A stretch of 64,000 nucleotides of DNA from Farysia itapuensis (GCA_023212645.1 JALBYC010000003.1:248001-312000); one strand, 5' to 3'; counted from the first letter of the stretch, positions 25,245 through 35,258 are shown. Numbers and translations are program-made. Notes: generated by a model not told the origin, from the letters alone.

Positions 25245-28220
25245 ATGGTCAGAAGAACTACTTCGCTAATGTGGCGTGTTGCAGTGTGGATCAGTCTGAT
25301 AGCTGCTGTCCTGGCATCTCAGTCACCATTCCATGTACCCGAGCCGGACGTTGCCAAAGATATGGTACTACGTCTGTCTTCGCAGTGGTCTGTTTTGGGG
25401 CCATTCCCGGCTGGGATGCGGGAACTGCCGTTTGGAGGGTTTCCTCCTGCAGCTGCTGAAAGCTATGCCCAGATGTTTGCCCGAAACAGCACCGCAAGGT
25501 ATTTCACAACTTATGGCCCTGCAAACGGGACCACGTCGCTCAAAACCGTTCAAGCCGAAGTGCAACATGAAGAGTCTAGGAGGATCAAGCATCTCCTTAC
25601 TGTCGATTATCCTGATATCGACTGGAATGTCCTGCGGCAGACCGCAGGCTGGACCGCACTCCAATGGCAGATGATGGCAGTCGCGGACCTAGAAGTCTTG
25701 CGCAGTCACGCAACCGTGGCTGTGACGTTCGATAAGACGGCCGAGTTCGCAATCGTACCAGCAGACTCGTTCTCGCCCGAGCACCAAATGCCTGTCGAGT
25801 GGTATACTGGAGACTGGTATTCATACGTGCCTGCGTCATCGAGTGAGTCTTTGAAGGATTCACTGGCAATGTCGCATCACTTGCTACATCTGCAGAAAGG
25901 TTCATACAAAGTGCTCGTCCGGTCAATGTACGAGATCCGCATCTTTGCCGATCCAGAGAGCGATGATCCAAAGATCAAAGTTGGAATCAGTCTCGATGCC
26001 AAGATCAGCTCACAAGCGATTGAAGAGTCAGTCGAGGTACACACAGACTCTTCCCACAGTAACGTGCCGCATGTTGTGGGCGGCTGGTTCGCAGGCTGGG
26101 GTTTCTCTGTCGGCGTTCGATCGGCAAGCATGGTCGAAAACATCGTGTTACAAGGCGTGGAGGTGTCAGCGACTCATGCGAAATACTTTATCGCAGAAGC
26201 AACTCACAAGCTCACGATGGCACCTGGACAGACGCTGGTGTTGCCAGTCAAGCTGATCCAGCGTCAATGTGTCCCTACCAGCTTCGATAATCTCGAACTG
26301 CTTTTGAGATGGTTTGTATCGACGGGCAACAGCAAAGGGAAACTACTTTCAACGCCTTTCCGAGTCCACCTGAATCATGTGTCAAGTTTCTGGGACGCTG
26401 AGAGCAAGGACAGCGAATTCGCATCCTTCACGTACAGCTATCTGGCTTCTGACCAAACTGTACAGATTGCGGCTGCGACTCCACCGAAGCGCAAAGCAAA
26501 CGATCCGCAATCTTTGGCACGAACGCCACCGGTCATATTGGCACATCACGGCGCGGGTGTCGACGTCCGTGATCTGGATTTCAGTCGCAGCATCCTACGA
26601 CAGGAAGAAAGTTGGGTGGTTGCTCCCACTGGACGTTCTCCGTGGGGCTACGACTGGCAGCTTGCTTCCTTTTCGGCAGCACAAACCGCCATCACCGCCT
26701 TGCACGAGCATATGTATGGCCTGCCTCCGCCGTGCCGGTCGCATCAGTCTTGCACAAAGTCCGATGCCGAGCGTGCTCGTTGGAGCTTCAACCCGGACAA
26801 AGTATTCGTAATGGGACATTCGAATGGTGGCCAAGGCTCTTGGTATCGTCTTGGCAGGTTCCCAGACACCGCAATTGGCGGAGTCGTGGCAGCCGCTTAC
26901 ACCAGAGTGGCCGACTATGTTTCGTTTGGGTGGAAAGTGGGACGCCACTACCAAGATGCGATGCTAGACGGCCTGCTCCACAGCTCCTTATCGATGTTTG
27001 AGAATGATCTTTTCGCGAGCAACATGGTAGGCATCGACCTTCTGGTGAAGTACGGCTCGATTGATGAGAATGTGCCACCGTGGAATTCGAGAGACATGGC
27101 CATGGTGGTCGAGAACTGGAACCAGCGATCAGACGCATCTGGACACATCGTGGTTTCCGAAGTTCCAAACAGGCTGCACTGGTGGGACACTGTCTTTTCG
27201 GAAGAAGACGTTCAGAATGCTATCAGTGCCAAATGCACAACAAAACACAATGTCGACTTTGCAATGCCAAAGATGCCTAGCCAATTCACCGTCACCTCAG
27301 CTAATCCAAGCGAAACAGGAACTAAAGGAGGCTGGAAGATTATAGAGATAGAAACACCCGGACGAATCGCCAAGATAGAGATATCGTATAGCGACGAAAA
27401 CGGATTTCAGCTGGCAGCTTCCAATACAGGCAGGGTGAGCTTTCAGCTTACGAGCTTACAGCGGTATTCAACGCTTGCAGCACGCAAGAAACCGTCTGTT
27501 CGCATCAATGGACAGATCGTCGATACTGCAGCTGCTGCTGACTCAGAGCTTACTTTCATCCTGCGAGACAACAAAACTTGGCAGCTGATCGATTCGAATA
27601 GCGCGGCAATGGCTCGCACCCCTCGTCCCCTCGGCCCTGTTCTCCGCATCGTATCGTCTTCTGGCCCAGTGTTCATCATTGTGCCATCTCGAGTCTTGGC
27701 GAAGGAGCAGATTGTGTTTGCGTCCATCGCACGCCGCTTTGCTGCTGATTTGCTGCTGTATGGAGGTATCAATGCGCAGATTGTGACCGATGCCGAGTTT
27801 GCCGCCATGTCACCCGAGGCGTTACCTCCGGGGAGCATTGTCACCCTTGGGGGCCCGAATGTCAACATCTTCACTGCAAAGCTGCTGAAAACCTGGCCAA
27901 GCCCGCCACCCTTCACATTCCACAAACACGATGCACAATTTAGCGTTCAAGACCAGCCATTCTTCAGCAACGGCACCTGTCTTTTGGCTCTAGCTCCTCA
28001 TCCGAGCAATGACCAAGGTCTGGTCCTTATGCTGCATGGCATTGGGTTGGACGGCCTGCAACGGGCAGCTCGTCTTTTACCCACCAGAACTGCTACAATG
28101 ATTCCCGAATGGATCGTCGTGGACCACACCTCTGAATGGACGGGCCAAGGTGGAGTCAAAGCTGCGGGCTGGTACAATCGCAACTGGGGCTGGTCCGAGA
28201 GCATGTCATACATAACATGA
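25245..28220 (+). CDS. Large secreted alpha/beta-hydrolase (prolyl-oligopeptidase-like)
   Basis: A 991-residue protein with an N-terminal signal peptide (MWRVAVWISLIAAVLA core). About 400 residues of beta-rich sequence precede an alpha/beta-hydrolase core beginning at PPVILAHHGAGVD, with the nucleophile elbow GHSNGGQGSW (Ser526). A likely acid is in KYGSIDENVP and a likely His in NRLHWWDT. About 330 further residues form a C-terminal region of unknown fold, with another hydrophobic strand block VLMLHGIGLDG. Several NxS/T sites fit secretion. Similar very large secreted hydrolases exist in fungi and are often labelled S9-like peptidases, but the substrate is not established. The N-terminal domain is not a recognisable beta-propeller to my eye. 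Confidence 0.7.
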   Translation: MVRRTTSLMWRVAVWISLIAAVLASQSPFHVPEPDVAKDMVLRLSSQWSVLGPFPAGMRELPFGGFPPAAAESYAQMFARNSTARYFTTYGPANGTTSLKTVQAEVQHEESRRIKHLLTVDYPDIDWNVLRQTAGWTALQWQMMAVADLEVLRSHATVAVTFDKTAEFAIVPADSFSPEHQMPVEWYTGDWYSYVPASSSESLKDSLAMSHHLLHLQKGSYKVLVRSMYEIRIFADPESDDPKIKVGISLDAKISSQAIEESVEVHTDSSHSNVPHVVGGWFAGWGFSVGVRSASMVENIVLQGVEVSATHAKYFIAEATHKLTMAPGQTLVLPVKLIQRQCVPTSFDNLELLLRWFVSTGNSKGKLLSTPFRVHLNHVSSFWDAESKDSEFASFTYSYLASDQTVQIAAATPPKRKANDPQSLARTPPVILAHHGAGVDVRDLDFSRSILRQEESWVVAPTGRSPWGYDWQLASFSAAQTAITALHEHMYGLPPPCRSHQSCTKSDAERARWSFNPDKVFVMGHSNGGQGSWYRLGRFPDTAIGGVVAAAYTRVADYVSFGWKVGRHYQDAMLDGLLHSSLSMFENDLFASNMVGIDLLVKYGSIDENVPPWNSRDMAMVVENWNQRSDASGHIVVSEVPNRLHWWDTVFSEEDVQNAISAKCTTKHNVDFAMPKMPSQFTVTSANPSETGTKGGWKIIEIETPGRIAKIEISYSDENGFQLAASNTGRVSFQLTSLQRYSTLAARKKPSVRINGQIVDTAAAADSELTFILRDNKTWQLIDSNSAAMARTPRPLGPVLRIVSSSGPVFIIVPSRVLAKEQIVFASIARRFAADLLLYGGINAQIVTDAEFAAMSPEALPPGSIVTLGGPNVNIFTAKLLKTWPSPPPFTFHKHDAQFSVQDQPFFSNGTCLLALAPHPSNDQGLVLMLHGIGLDGLQRAARLLPTRTATMIPEWIVVDHTSEWTGQGGVKAAGWYNRNWGWSESMSYIT

Positions 28221-28785
28221 TCTACCGAATTCCATCAATACATTCTCTCGGTGCATGCTAGGATTCCGTCGGGCATTCGTTCTGTCTGTGTGCGAAGGTG
28301 CCGCAAAGCTGCGGTCTTCCGGCTAAACCAAACTGTTAGGCGAGGCCGTGTGATAGATGCGCGAGCGCGGCGAGCGCTGTTAAAAAATCACCTAAAAGCA
28401 CATTTGACATGCACGGGCGAGCTGGGCTTGGACCCTTGATGGATGCAAGTCGGGTGCGGATGCGCCTGGATTAGCGCTGCTTCATGCAACAGTCACACTT
28501 TAGTTTCCCCACATTCTGGGCGCGTGTGTAGGCTGTTCAGGCCCCGACCATGCAGACTGTCGAGACTCCCCTTTGTCAACCCGGTGCTCGTGCCATCCAT
28601 GCAAGACCCGCTGTGCACTTAGCCACATGACTGACTGTCTACCAGAGATGTGTCAGAGCGCGGTCTGCACTTGAGCAAGCTGAGCAGGAACCTGTGCTAG
28701 TCGACTGAAGGTTTACCCCAGATATAAAGTCTGCATCTCAGCCCTCGCACGGTTTATCACCCTATCCCATCTTCAAATAGCAATC
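28221..28785. promoter_or_regulatory. Intergenic region and promoter of the GMC oxidoreductase
   Basis: No gene is seen. A TATA element is at 28723-28728, with a pyrimidine-rich leader before the ATG at 28786. Confidence 0.5.
28723..28728 (+). promoter_or_regulatory. TATA box of the GMC oxidoreductase
   Basis: TATAAA 63 bp upstream of the ATG. Confidence 0.55.
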
Positions 28786-30663
28786 ATGGGTCTCTTTTCC
28801 GCCAGCCCCAACGTCATCAGTGATGCGTCTGTCTACGCTACCCAGGCCACCAGTGCCGACGACGCCCAAAAGGTCAAGACATACGACTATGTCATTATTG
28901 GTGGTGGCACTGCGGGATGTGTCCTTGCAAACCGTCTCTCTGAAGACCCCAATACCAGCGTCCTTGTTCTAGAAGCCGGCGGTGACAACACTGCGCTTGA
29001 GGTCAAGGCACCCCTTATGTTCCCCAAGAACTTCAGGACCGAGCGAGACTGGGACTACACCACCACTCCGCAGCCCCACATCGAGAACCACGAGATGCAG
29101 TGGCCTCGCGGTAAGGTACTTGGCGGATGCTCTTCCATCAATGCCATGATGTACCACCACTGCGCTCCGACCGACTACGATGAGTGGGCAGAGGTGTACA
29201 AGTGCAAAGGCTGGTCCTACAAGGAGCTTAGTCCTTTCCTGCGGGCAGCCGAAAAGTATACGCCTCACGCCTCTCAGCCGGACGTCAAAGCAGCCGAGCG
29301 AGGCGATGGCGGTCTCTGGCAAACTGGACACTCGTCACACAAGTGTGAAATCACGTCCAAGGGCTGGGTTGAAGCTTGCAAGGAGATTGGAATCCCCTTC
29401 AAATCCGACCTAAACACCCCTCAAGGAAGTGAGGGCGTGACTCAGTTCACCACCTTCATCGACAAGGACGGAAGACGATCTTCGGCTGCTACAGCTTACC
29501 TCAATTCGGAGGTGCGACAGCGCCCTAATCTGACCGTCGGTGTGCATGTAATGGTCGACCGCGTTATCTTCGATACCTCAGGATCGAAGCCCAAGGCTAT
29601 TGCTGTCGAGCTGCAGAACAAGCAGGACGGACCGAAATACTACGTGTCTGCAACCCGAAAGATCATCGTGTCCGGTGGCGCTGTCAACTCGCCTCAGACC
29701 CTGATGCTGTCCGGTATCGGCCCCAAGTCTACACTGAGCAAGTACAACATCCCCGTCGTGGTAGACAACGCCAATGTTGGTGAGCGCCTCAGTGACCACC
29801 TCTGCAGTAGCGGTATCTTGTGCCGAGCTAGACCGGGCACTACGCTTGACTACTTGGGCAGCGATCTGCGTGCTCTGCCCTCGCTAGCACGATGGCTCAT
29901 TACCGGTGGCGGACCCATTTCTGGCAACGCCGGCGAGGCTGCTGCCTTCGTCCGCTCCAACGACTCTTCCCTGCCGCTGCTGCACCCTCTCACCAAGCCT
30001 GAGAACAAGCCCGAGTTTAACGGATCTCTTGGCAAGGGTCCCGACATTGAGCTGATTGCTGTGCCTTCTGCGTACGTGGACCACGGAGCTACTGCAGCGC
30101 CGGCAGGAACATGCTGCCTCTCCATGGTTGGACTCAATGTCCGACCCAGGTCCAAAGGTACGGTCTCGATCAAGTCCAACAATCCTTGGGACAAGGCAGT
30201 GGTTGACCCCCGATACTTGTCCGACGAGGGTGGCAACGACAGGAAAGTCACCCTTGCCGGAATGCGTCTTGCCCTCGCTGTAGCACATGCCAATGCCCTT
30301 GAGCCCTACCTGGACGGATACCAGACGGACGACGAGAATGACTTCTACTGGCCCGCTTCTGCCGATCCTTCGAAACTCACCGATGACCAGCTTCTCACTT
30401 ACGCTACCAAGAAGGCGTTCACCCTTTACCACCCAGTCGGCACCGTTAAGATGGGCCCAAGCGCCAAAGACTCCGTCGTCGACCTCGACCTCAACGTCCA
30501 CGGCGTCGACGGTCTCGCCGTCTGCGACGCCAGTATCTTCCCCGAACAAATTTCGGGTCATCCCACAGCTGCTGTCATTGCCTGCGCCGAGAAAGCGGCC
30601 GACATTCTCAAGAAAGCCTCCAAGGTAAACCCAGCTTCTTCCACCACTACGGCTCATCTCTAG
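28786..30663 (+). CDS. GMC-family FAD oxidoreductase (choline-dehydrogenase / alcohol-oxidase-like)
   Basis: A 625-residue flavoenzyme with no signal peptide. The ADP-binding motif YVIIGGGTAGCVLANRL type lies near residue 38, followed by VLEAGGDNT. The GMC signature 1 region is PRGKVLGGCSSINAMMYHH, and signature 2 is SGGAVNSPQTLMLSGIGP. The catalytic pair is His549 (TLYHPVGTVKMG) and His592 (ISGHPTAAV). The family oxidises primary alcohols, choline, glucose or aryl alcohols. The sequence looks closest to the choline dehydrogenase/alcohol dehydrogenase branch. The absence of a secretion signal argues against an extracellular aryl-alcohol oxidase. Codon use is strongly biased, suggesting high expression. 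It converges on the fusion gene with 102 bp between stops. Confidence 0.9.
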   Translation: MGLFSASPNVISDASVYATQATSADDAQKVKTYDYVIIGGGTAGCVLANRLSEDPNTSVLVLEAGGDNTALEVKAPLMFPKNFRTERDWDYTTTPQPHIENHEMQWPRGKVLGGCSSINAMMYHHCAPTDYDEWAEVYKCKGWSYKELSPFLRAAEKYTPHASQPDVKAAERGDGGLWQTGHSSHKCEITSKGWVEACKEIGIPFKSDLNTPQGSEGVTQFTTFIDKDGRRSSAATAYLNSEVRQRPNLTVGVHVMVDRVIFDTSGSKPKAIAVELQNKQDGPKYYVSATRKIIVSGGAVNSPQTLMLSGIGPKSTLSKYNIPVVVDNANVGERLSDHLCSSGILCRARPGTTLDYLGSDLRALPSLARWLITGGGPISGNAGEAAAFVRSNDSSLPLLHPLTKPENKPEFNGSLGKGPDIELIAVPSAYVDHGATAAPAGTCCLSMVGLNVRPRSKGTVSIKSNNPWDKAVVDPRYLSDEGGNDRKVTLAGMRLALAVAHANALEPYLDGYQTDDENDFYWPASADPSKLTDDQLLTYATKKAFTLYHPVGTVKMGPSAKDSVVDLDLNVHGVDGLAVCDASIFPEQISGHPTAAVIACAEKAADILKKASKVNPASSTTTAHL

Positions 30664-30765
30664 CCTTTCTGTATCCTCCCATGTTTGCTTCCCGTTGTCA
30701 TTGTCCGTACTTGCGCTGTGCTGTTTTTTTTTTCTCGCTTAGGGTTGAACTTCAATTTTTGCGTT

Positions 30766-32814
30766 CTAAGGCTGCTTGAAAGCGATGGAGGTAGTGGTGG
30801 ACCCCTTTGCACCGCCAAATGTGAAGCTGGGCGTTGGCAGGACGCTTTGAACAGTGAACCCGAGCTTGGTGAAGCGTTCTGTCAGCTCTTGCTCTGTAAA
30901 GTTGCACGAAGTGATGAGAAAGATGCCTCCGGTTTTGACGAGGCGAGAGACTGCCTGGCCGTATAAGTCGATGGGTAGTTGTCCGCCAATGGGTTGGGAG
31001 GAGAGGGCTATGGCATCTAATGTTCCCTTGTCACACACCAGATCCCATTTCTCGCTGCGGGACACGAGGTTTTGTGCTGGGAAGTGTGCCAGTTCAGTCA
31101 CCGCGGTGTTGTCGAGCAAGTTGGACTGCAGAAACTTGACGTTTTCGCAGCCGTCTCCGCGTTTATCACCGATGGCTTTGGCAAGGTCGATCGAAGCGGA
31201 CGAGTAGTCGATTCCAACCATACTGGAAGGCGAGATGACCTCCTCAAGATCAGCACTTGTCTCGATCATGTCAAACAGCAGATGTCCATTGCCAGTCCCG
31301 AGATCCAGCACGGTGGGAAAGGTGTCATCTGCTGAAAAGCGTGTGTCCACCTCGGTATAGTACCGTTCTAGAAACTTGACCATGCGCATGACGGCGTCTT
31401 CCCCAAACCACACCTCGCCTTCTTCACCAATATCGTTGAAGTTCGTCACCTCGCGCTGGTAGACCGAATCCCAGTGCTCCTTGGTACCCAATTTTGACTC
31501 GGGGAGATGTTCTTCTTTCCCAGCATCTTGTGAGCGGGAGACAGGTACGAAGACGCTCTCTCCGATTTCGAGCACTTCGAATTCGGCTGCGTCCAAGCCG
31601 ATTTTAGCTGCTTCTTCGGCCAAATGCTTCGGTGGCTCGTTGACATCCTCCGGCGTCAGACGGAAGCTGCCCCAGTGAATGCCGTAGCTTTTCTTGCTCT
31701 TGACATCGCGATGAACCATGACCGAGTCGTGAGGGGCAAGATGAATCGTCGACATTACGTGTCTCGGCAGGTAAGCACCAATTGGGATGAGAGATAGGTC
31801 AAAAGGTCCCAGTTTCTCCCCTATTTCTTTGAAAGCAGGGCAGAGAGGCAACTCATCTTCTTGTTCTCTAGTCATGCCTCTTGTTGTGGAGCGGTATCCC
31901 GTATCGCCGGCAAAGTAAACGTTGGCGCGCGAGGAAGACGGCGCAAGAGCTTCAAATGTCCAGCCGCCCCACAAAGTACAATCTCTATCCGTAAGACCAC
32001 GGCCGGAAAAGTGCTGAGCAGGCACGCAGGTGAGCTTCAGTACCGCCTCATCACCAAGCGAAACGGTGCTATTCTCCCACCAATCGCATTCGGTGACTTC
32101 CTGGTCGGTGAGTTTGAAGTTGGTCTGGAACCAAGCCTTGTTGCCGAGCGTACAGAAGACGTGCGGACGTTTTACAGAGGAAGAGGCGGGCGGGTTGAGC
32201 AGTTTCGAGATGGTGGTCAGGTCCATATGGTCGTAGTGATTGTGACTTAGGCACAAAAGCTGTGGAAAAGCGTGCATGCCATCTTTTTCCGTTGCTGCAA
32301 TGATGCTGTCGACAGAGACAGGAGCGTCGGTGTATCGCGCAGGACCAAACCACTGCACTGGCGACACGCGCTTCGAGAGCACCGGATCACACAGAACAGT
32401 CATCGTCCTCCCACTGCCAATCGGAATTTGCAGATGACAGATAGCATGCCCCAACCAGGTGAAGATGACGCCATTGTCAGAAGATCCGCCGGCAGGAGCT
32501 GCAGTCCACGTGGGCTTGTGAACAGGGGGCAGGACCGAGCCACCGTCTTTGGACGACTGTGGGGGAAGAGGTGGCTCGTCCCAGTCAAACAAGCGTGCAC
32601 GCAGAAACTCGAGGACTCCATGACTCTGCGCCGACGGCCAAGGCGACTTGAACTTGCGTTTGGCTACATTGGCCGAAGTCCAGTGAGGAGGCGGGGTGGT
32701 ACGGTAGTAGGCTGGCTGTACGGCAGCATCAGTACTGGGCTTGGACGCTTGGAGAGTGGAAGACGACATGCCTCGAACACGGACTGCTGTGCGTCTGGCG
32801 TTCGATGAAAACAT
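30766..32814 (-). CDS. Fusion protein: NAPE-PLD/FMP30-type metallo-beta-lactamase plus EFM4-type lysine methyltransferase
   Basis: One uninterrupted frame of 682 residues from the ATG at 32814. Residues about 95-420 are a NAPE-hydrolysing phospholipase D-type metallo-beta-lactamase: TWLGHA, HNHYDH at 191-196, PAQHFSGRGLTDRD, TLWGGW, YFAGDTGYR, LIPIGAYLPRHVM and GIHWGSF. This family (yeast FMP30) releases N-acylethanolamines from membrane lipids. From about residue 437 (LPESKLGTKEHWDSVY) to the end it is an EFM4/METTL10-type methyltransferase: VLDLGTGNGHLLF at 502, GIDYSSASIDLA, and WDLVCDKGTLDAIALS. EFM4 methylates a lysine of elongation factor eEF1A in the cytosol. The linker of about 15 residues has no stop, no Met and no splice signals. 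The N-terminus is Arg-rich and could target mitochondria; Met16 (ATG at 32769) is a second possible start. Confidence 0.88.
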   Translation of the reverse strand: MFSSNARRTAVRVRGMSSSTLQASKPSTDAAVQPAYYRTTPPPHWTSANVAKRKFKSPWPSAQSHGVLEFLRARLFDWDEPPLPPQSSKDGGSVLPPVHKPTWTAAPAGGSSDNGVIFTWLGHAICHLQIPIGSGRTMTVLCDPVLSKRVSPVQWFGPARYTDAPVSVDSIIAATEKDGMHAFPQLLCLSHNHYDHMDLTTISKLLNPPASSSVKRPHVFCTLGNKAWFQTNFKLTDQEVTECDWWENSTVSLGDEAVLKLTCVPAQHFSGRGLTDRDCTLWGGWTFEALAPSSSRANVYFAGDTGYRSTTRGMTREQEDELPLCPAFKEIGEKLGPFDLSLIPIGAYLPRHVMSTIHLAPHDSVMVHRDVKSKKSYGIHWGSFRLTPEDVNEPPKHLAEEAAKIGLDAAEFEVLEIGESVFVPVSRSQDAGKEEHLPESKLGTKEHWDSVYQREVTNFNDIGEEGEVWFGEDAVMRMVKFLERYYTEVDTRFSADDTFPTVLDLGTGNGHLLFDMIETSADLEEVISPSSMVGIDYSSASIDLAKAIGDKRGDGCENVKFLQSNLLDNTAVTELAHFPAQNLVSRSEKWDLVCDKGTLDAIALSSQPIGGQLPIDLYGQAVSRLVKTGGIFLITSCNFTEQELTERFTKLGFTVQSVLPTPSFTFGGAKGSTTTSIAFKQP

Positions 32815-32885
32815 CAACGAGGCTGATGCTAGCCTAATCAATGATGGAACGACAGCTCAACGGGGCATCGACATCTTTTTCTTGA

Positions 32886-32893
32886 TTTTATAT
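32886..32893 (-). promoter_or_regulatory. TATA box of the fusion gene
   Basis: On the minus strand this reads ATATAAAA, about 72 bp upstream of the ATG at 32814. Confidence 0.45.
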
Positions 32894-33030
32894 CTGTCTG
32901 TCTGCGCTATCTGCTGTCGAATCCATTCCGTCGTTCCCGCGGAGATTGCCAACAACAACCGAACCGCCAAGCTTCCTCCACGTCAGAACCTAAAGTCTCG
33001 TGTGACACGTATCAGATCGGCTTCTGTACG

Positions 33031-35179
33031 ATGCTGGCTCAGCCGGTAGACAAAAGCTTAAGGGGCAATATCCAGTTCACAAAGTCTACGGAGCTGATCG
33101 ACGCAGACACTCCAACAGATCCTGGGCTGTCTGCGCCTGAAAGAAGTGTCGCATCCACAACTGCACACGGTCAAATGGCAAGCATGGCACGCGTCAATAC
33201 CGCGCGTCGCGGATCTAGTCAGGCGAGTGATGTGCTGGTAATCAGCGGTGGTAGTGGCTATAATGACCTTGTAGGTGCAACGCCAGGAGCTACATTCGTG
33301 ATGCCCATCTCGGACAACGGCGGGTCTTCGTCCGAGATCATTCGCGTTCTGGGCGGACCCTCGATCGGTGACTTGCGGTCCAGGTTGAATCGTTTGATAC
33401 CAATGCCCTCACGACCAGGAAATGACTACCATCAGGATGCATACACTCCACCGCGCTCCAATGAAGCGATTCACAACTTGCTGTCCTACCGACTACCGTC
33501 CAAAGGAAAGTTGCGCGAAATTAAGCAAGAATGGATGGACATCCTCGAAGGTCGTCACATTCTGTGGCGTGGCATAGAGCCAGAGCGTAAAGAGGTCATC
33601 CGCGGCTTCCTCGTGCACTTTGAGAGCGAGGTGCTGCGAAGAGCGCATCGACAGTTTAACTTTCGTGGCGGCTCTATCGGTAACTTCTTCCTCGCTGCAG
33701 CTCAACGTTTCTTCCGCTCAATACAGAGTGCCATCTTTCTCTTCTCGGCGACGACACAGATTAACGCGTCGCAGCTTGGTAGCAAAGTTCTACCAGCTAT
33801 TAACACCAATCACACCGCTACCATTGCAGCCGAGCTAGAAAACGGAGAGATCATCGTCGGACAGTGCGAGATCTCACACCCTGCTCCGAACTCCGTCGTG
33901 CCCACGCGACCTGGCAGTTTTCAGGATGGCTCAGCGAGCACTTTCCTGCCTGGTACACCATCTTCCTCCTCTGCTCAAAACTCGCTTTCACGGCAACTGT
34001 CACCACCGTCGCATCTGGCTCAAGACCCAGCGCTGCTGACACCCGGATTTGGTCCTCCAGCTCACTACTCAGGACAGGGACTCGGGACGAGTTACGAGTC
34101 CGCTTCCAACGGCGGCTGGCTTTCACATGTGCAGTCGCAAACTCCTGCTTCAACCGGTGCTAATTCGCCAGCTGGAACCAAGTGTTGGCGTCAGAAAGGA
34201 ACCGCCGGTCCGATTCCCCTCTTTGCCAAGCTGATTGACGAGAAAGCAGCCGCGTATGCCGGACCGCGTCAAGGCTTGACGACTGTAGGCAATTACAAAG
34301 ACGGACTGGATCCAGACGAAGGCGATCAAGACTCGCAAGATGGAGCTGATGATCCTGATCCAAGCGTTTCCCCTGCAGAGCGCACAGTGCCGGTGAATGC
34401 AGACGATATACCAGAGCGTACAGGCAACATTGTCTTCCAGAAGCAAAGTGCTGAAGACGGCGCCGAGGAATGTCTCCCGTCTAGGATAGCCCGGATATGC
34501 TACGTCAACGCGTACCGAAACGAGATCTATCCGGCACCCAACCCGGCCTTCGTATCCAGCCTGCTTCGCAGTAGGACGTTGATCTATTCGTGTGGCTCAC
34601 TGTGGACGAGCATCATACCGTGTCTCTGCTTGCGAGGCATTGCCGCGAGCATTGCCAAGTCTGACAGTTTGCAACACAAGATTCTTCTGCTCAATACAGT
34701 ACAGGATCGAGAGACTACTGGCATGACCGCTTTGGACTTTGTCGACGCCATTACATCCTCGCTCAACCGGAGCGATCGGCCTGGCTCGGAGCCTGTGACG
34801 GCTTATCCTCCGTCTTCCTTCATTACCCATCTTGTAAATTTTGGCCGGCTTTTCGTGTCCAGACTCTAGGACTGACACGCGTTGTTTGCTTTGCAGGTCT
34901 ACTTTGCCGAGGGACAAGTACACGTAGATGTGCCGAAACTTGAGGTAGGTTCAAGGCCAACTACAAAAAAGGTTGCAAACACTAATGCAATCGCAAATGC
35001 AGGCCATGGGGGTCAAATGCATTGTAGCGACGTCTGCTCTGCGCAGCAAGAGCGGGCTTCCCAAGTTTGACGAAGATGGTACGTCCCCTCTCCCCCAACT
35101 CACGTTGCTCATCACTCACCCTTTCTTCCACACAGCGGTGCGCCGTGCACTCGAGCAAGTCACAACACCTGGGGCGTAG
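33031..35179 (+). CDS. CofD/YvcK-like protein (UPF0052, yeast YNL011C type), four exons
   Basis: Exons 33031-34833, 34897-34944, 35003-35078 and 35136-35179 join to 656 residues. The N-terminal nucleotide-binding motif is VISGGSGYNDLV, followed by PISDNGGSSSEIIR and GGPSIGDLRSRL, the core signature of CofD and YvcK proteins. NFRGGSIGNFFLAAA further on also matches. A long insert of low complexity (Ser/Pro/Gln-rich, about residues 290-470) interrupts the fold. The last three short exons supply the conserved end (AEGQVHVDVPKLEAMGVK and the TSALRS segment). CofD makes coenzyme F420 in archaea and YvcK controls metabolism in bacteria; fungi do not make F420, and the role of the fungal protein is unknown. 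Confidence 0.87.
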
Positions 35180-35258
35180 AATGAGCGACGACATATACCA
35201 TTGCCTAGGAACTTGACAGAGAGTCGTATAGGGAGAAATGTATAAAAGATAGCTGATT

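Noticed and set aside
29884..30657. A 257-codon minus-strand frame opposite the GMC oxidoreductase
   Set aside because: Antisense shadow of a strongly biased gene, with no recognisable domain.
32857..32874. A five-codon upstream frame (MSMPR) before the fusion gene
   Set aside because: It lies only 12-20 bp from the TATA box, so it is probably upstream of the transcript start.
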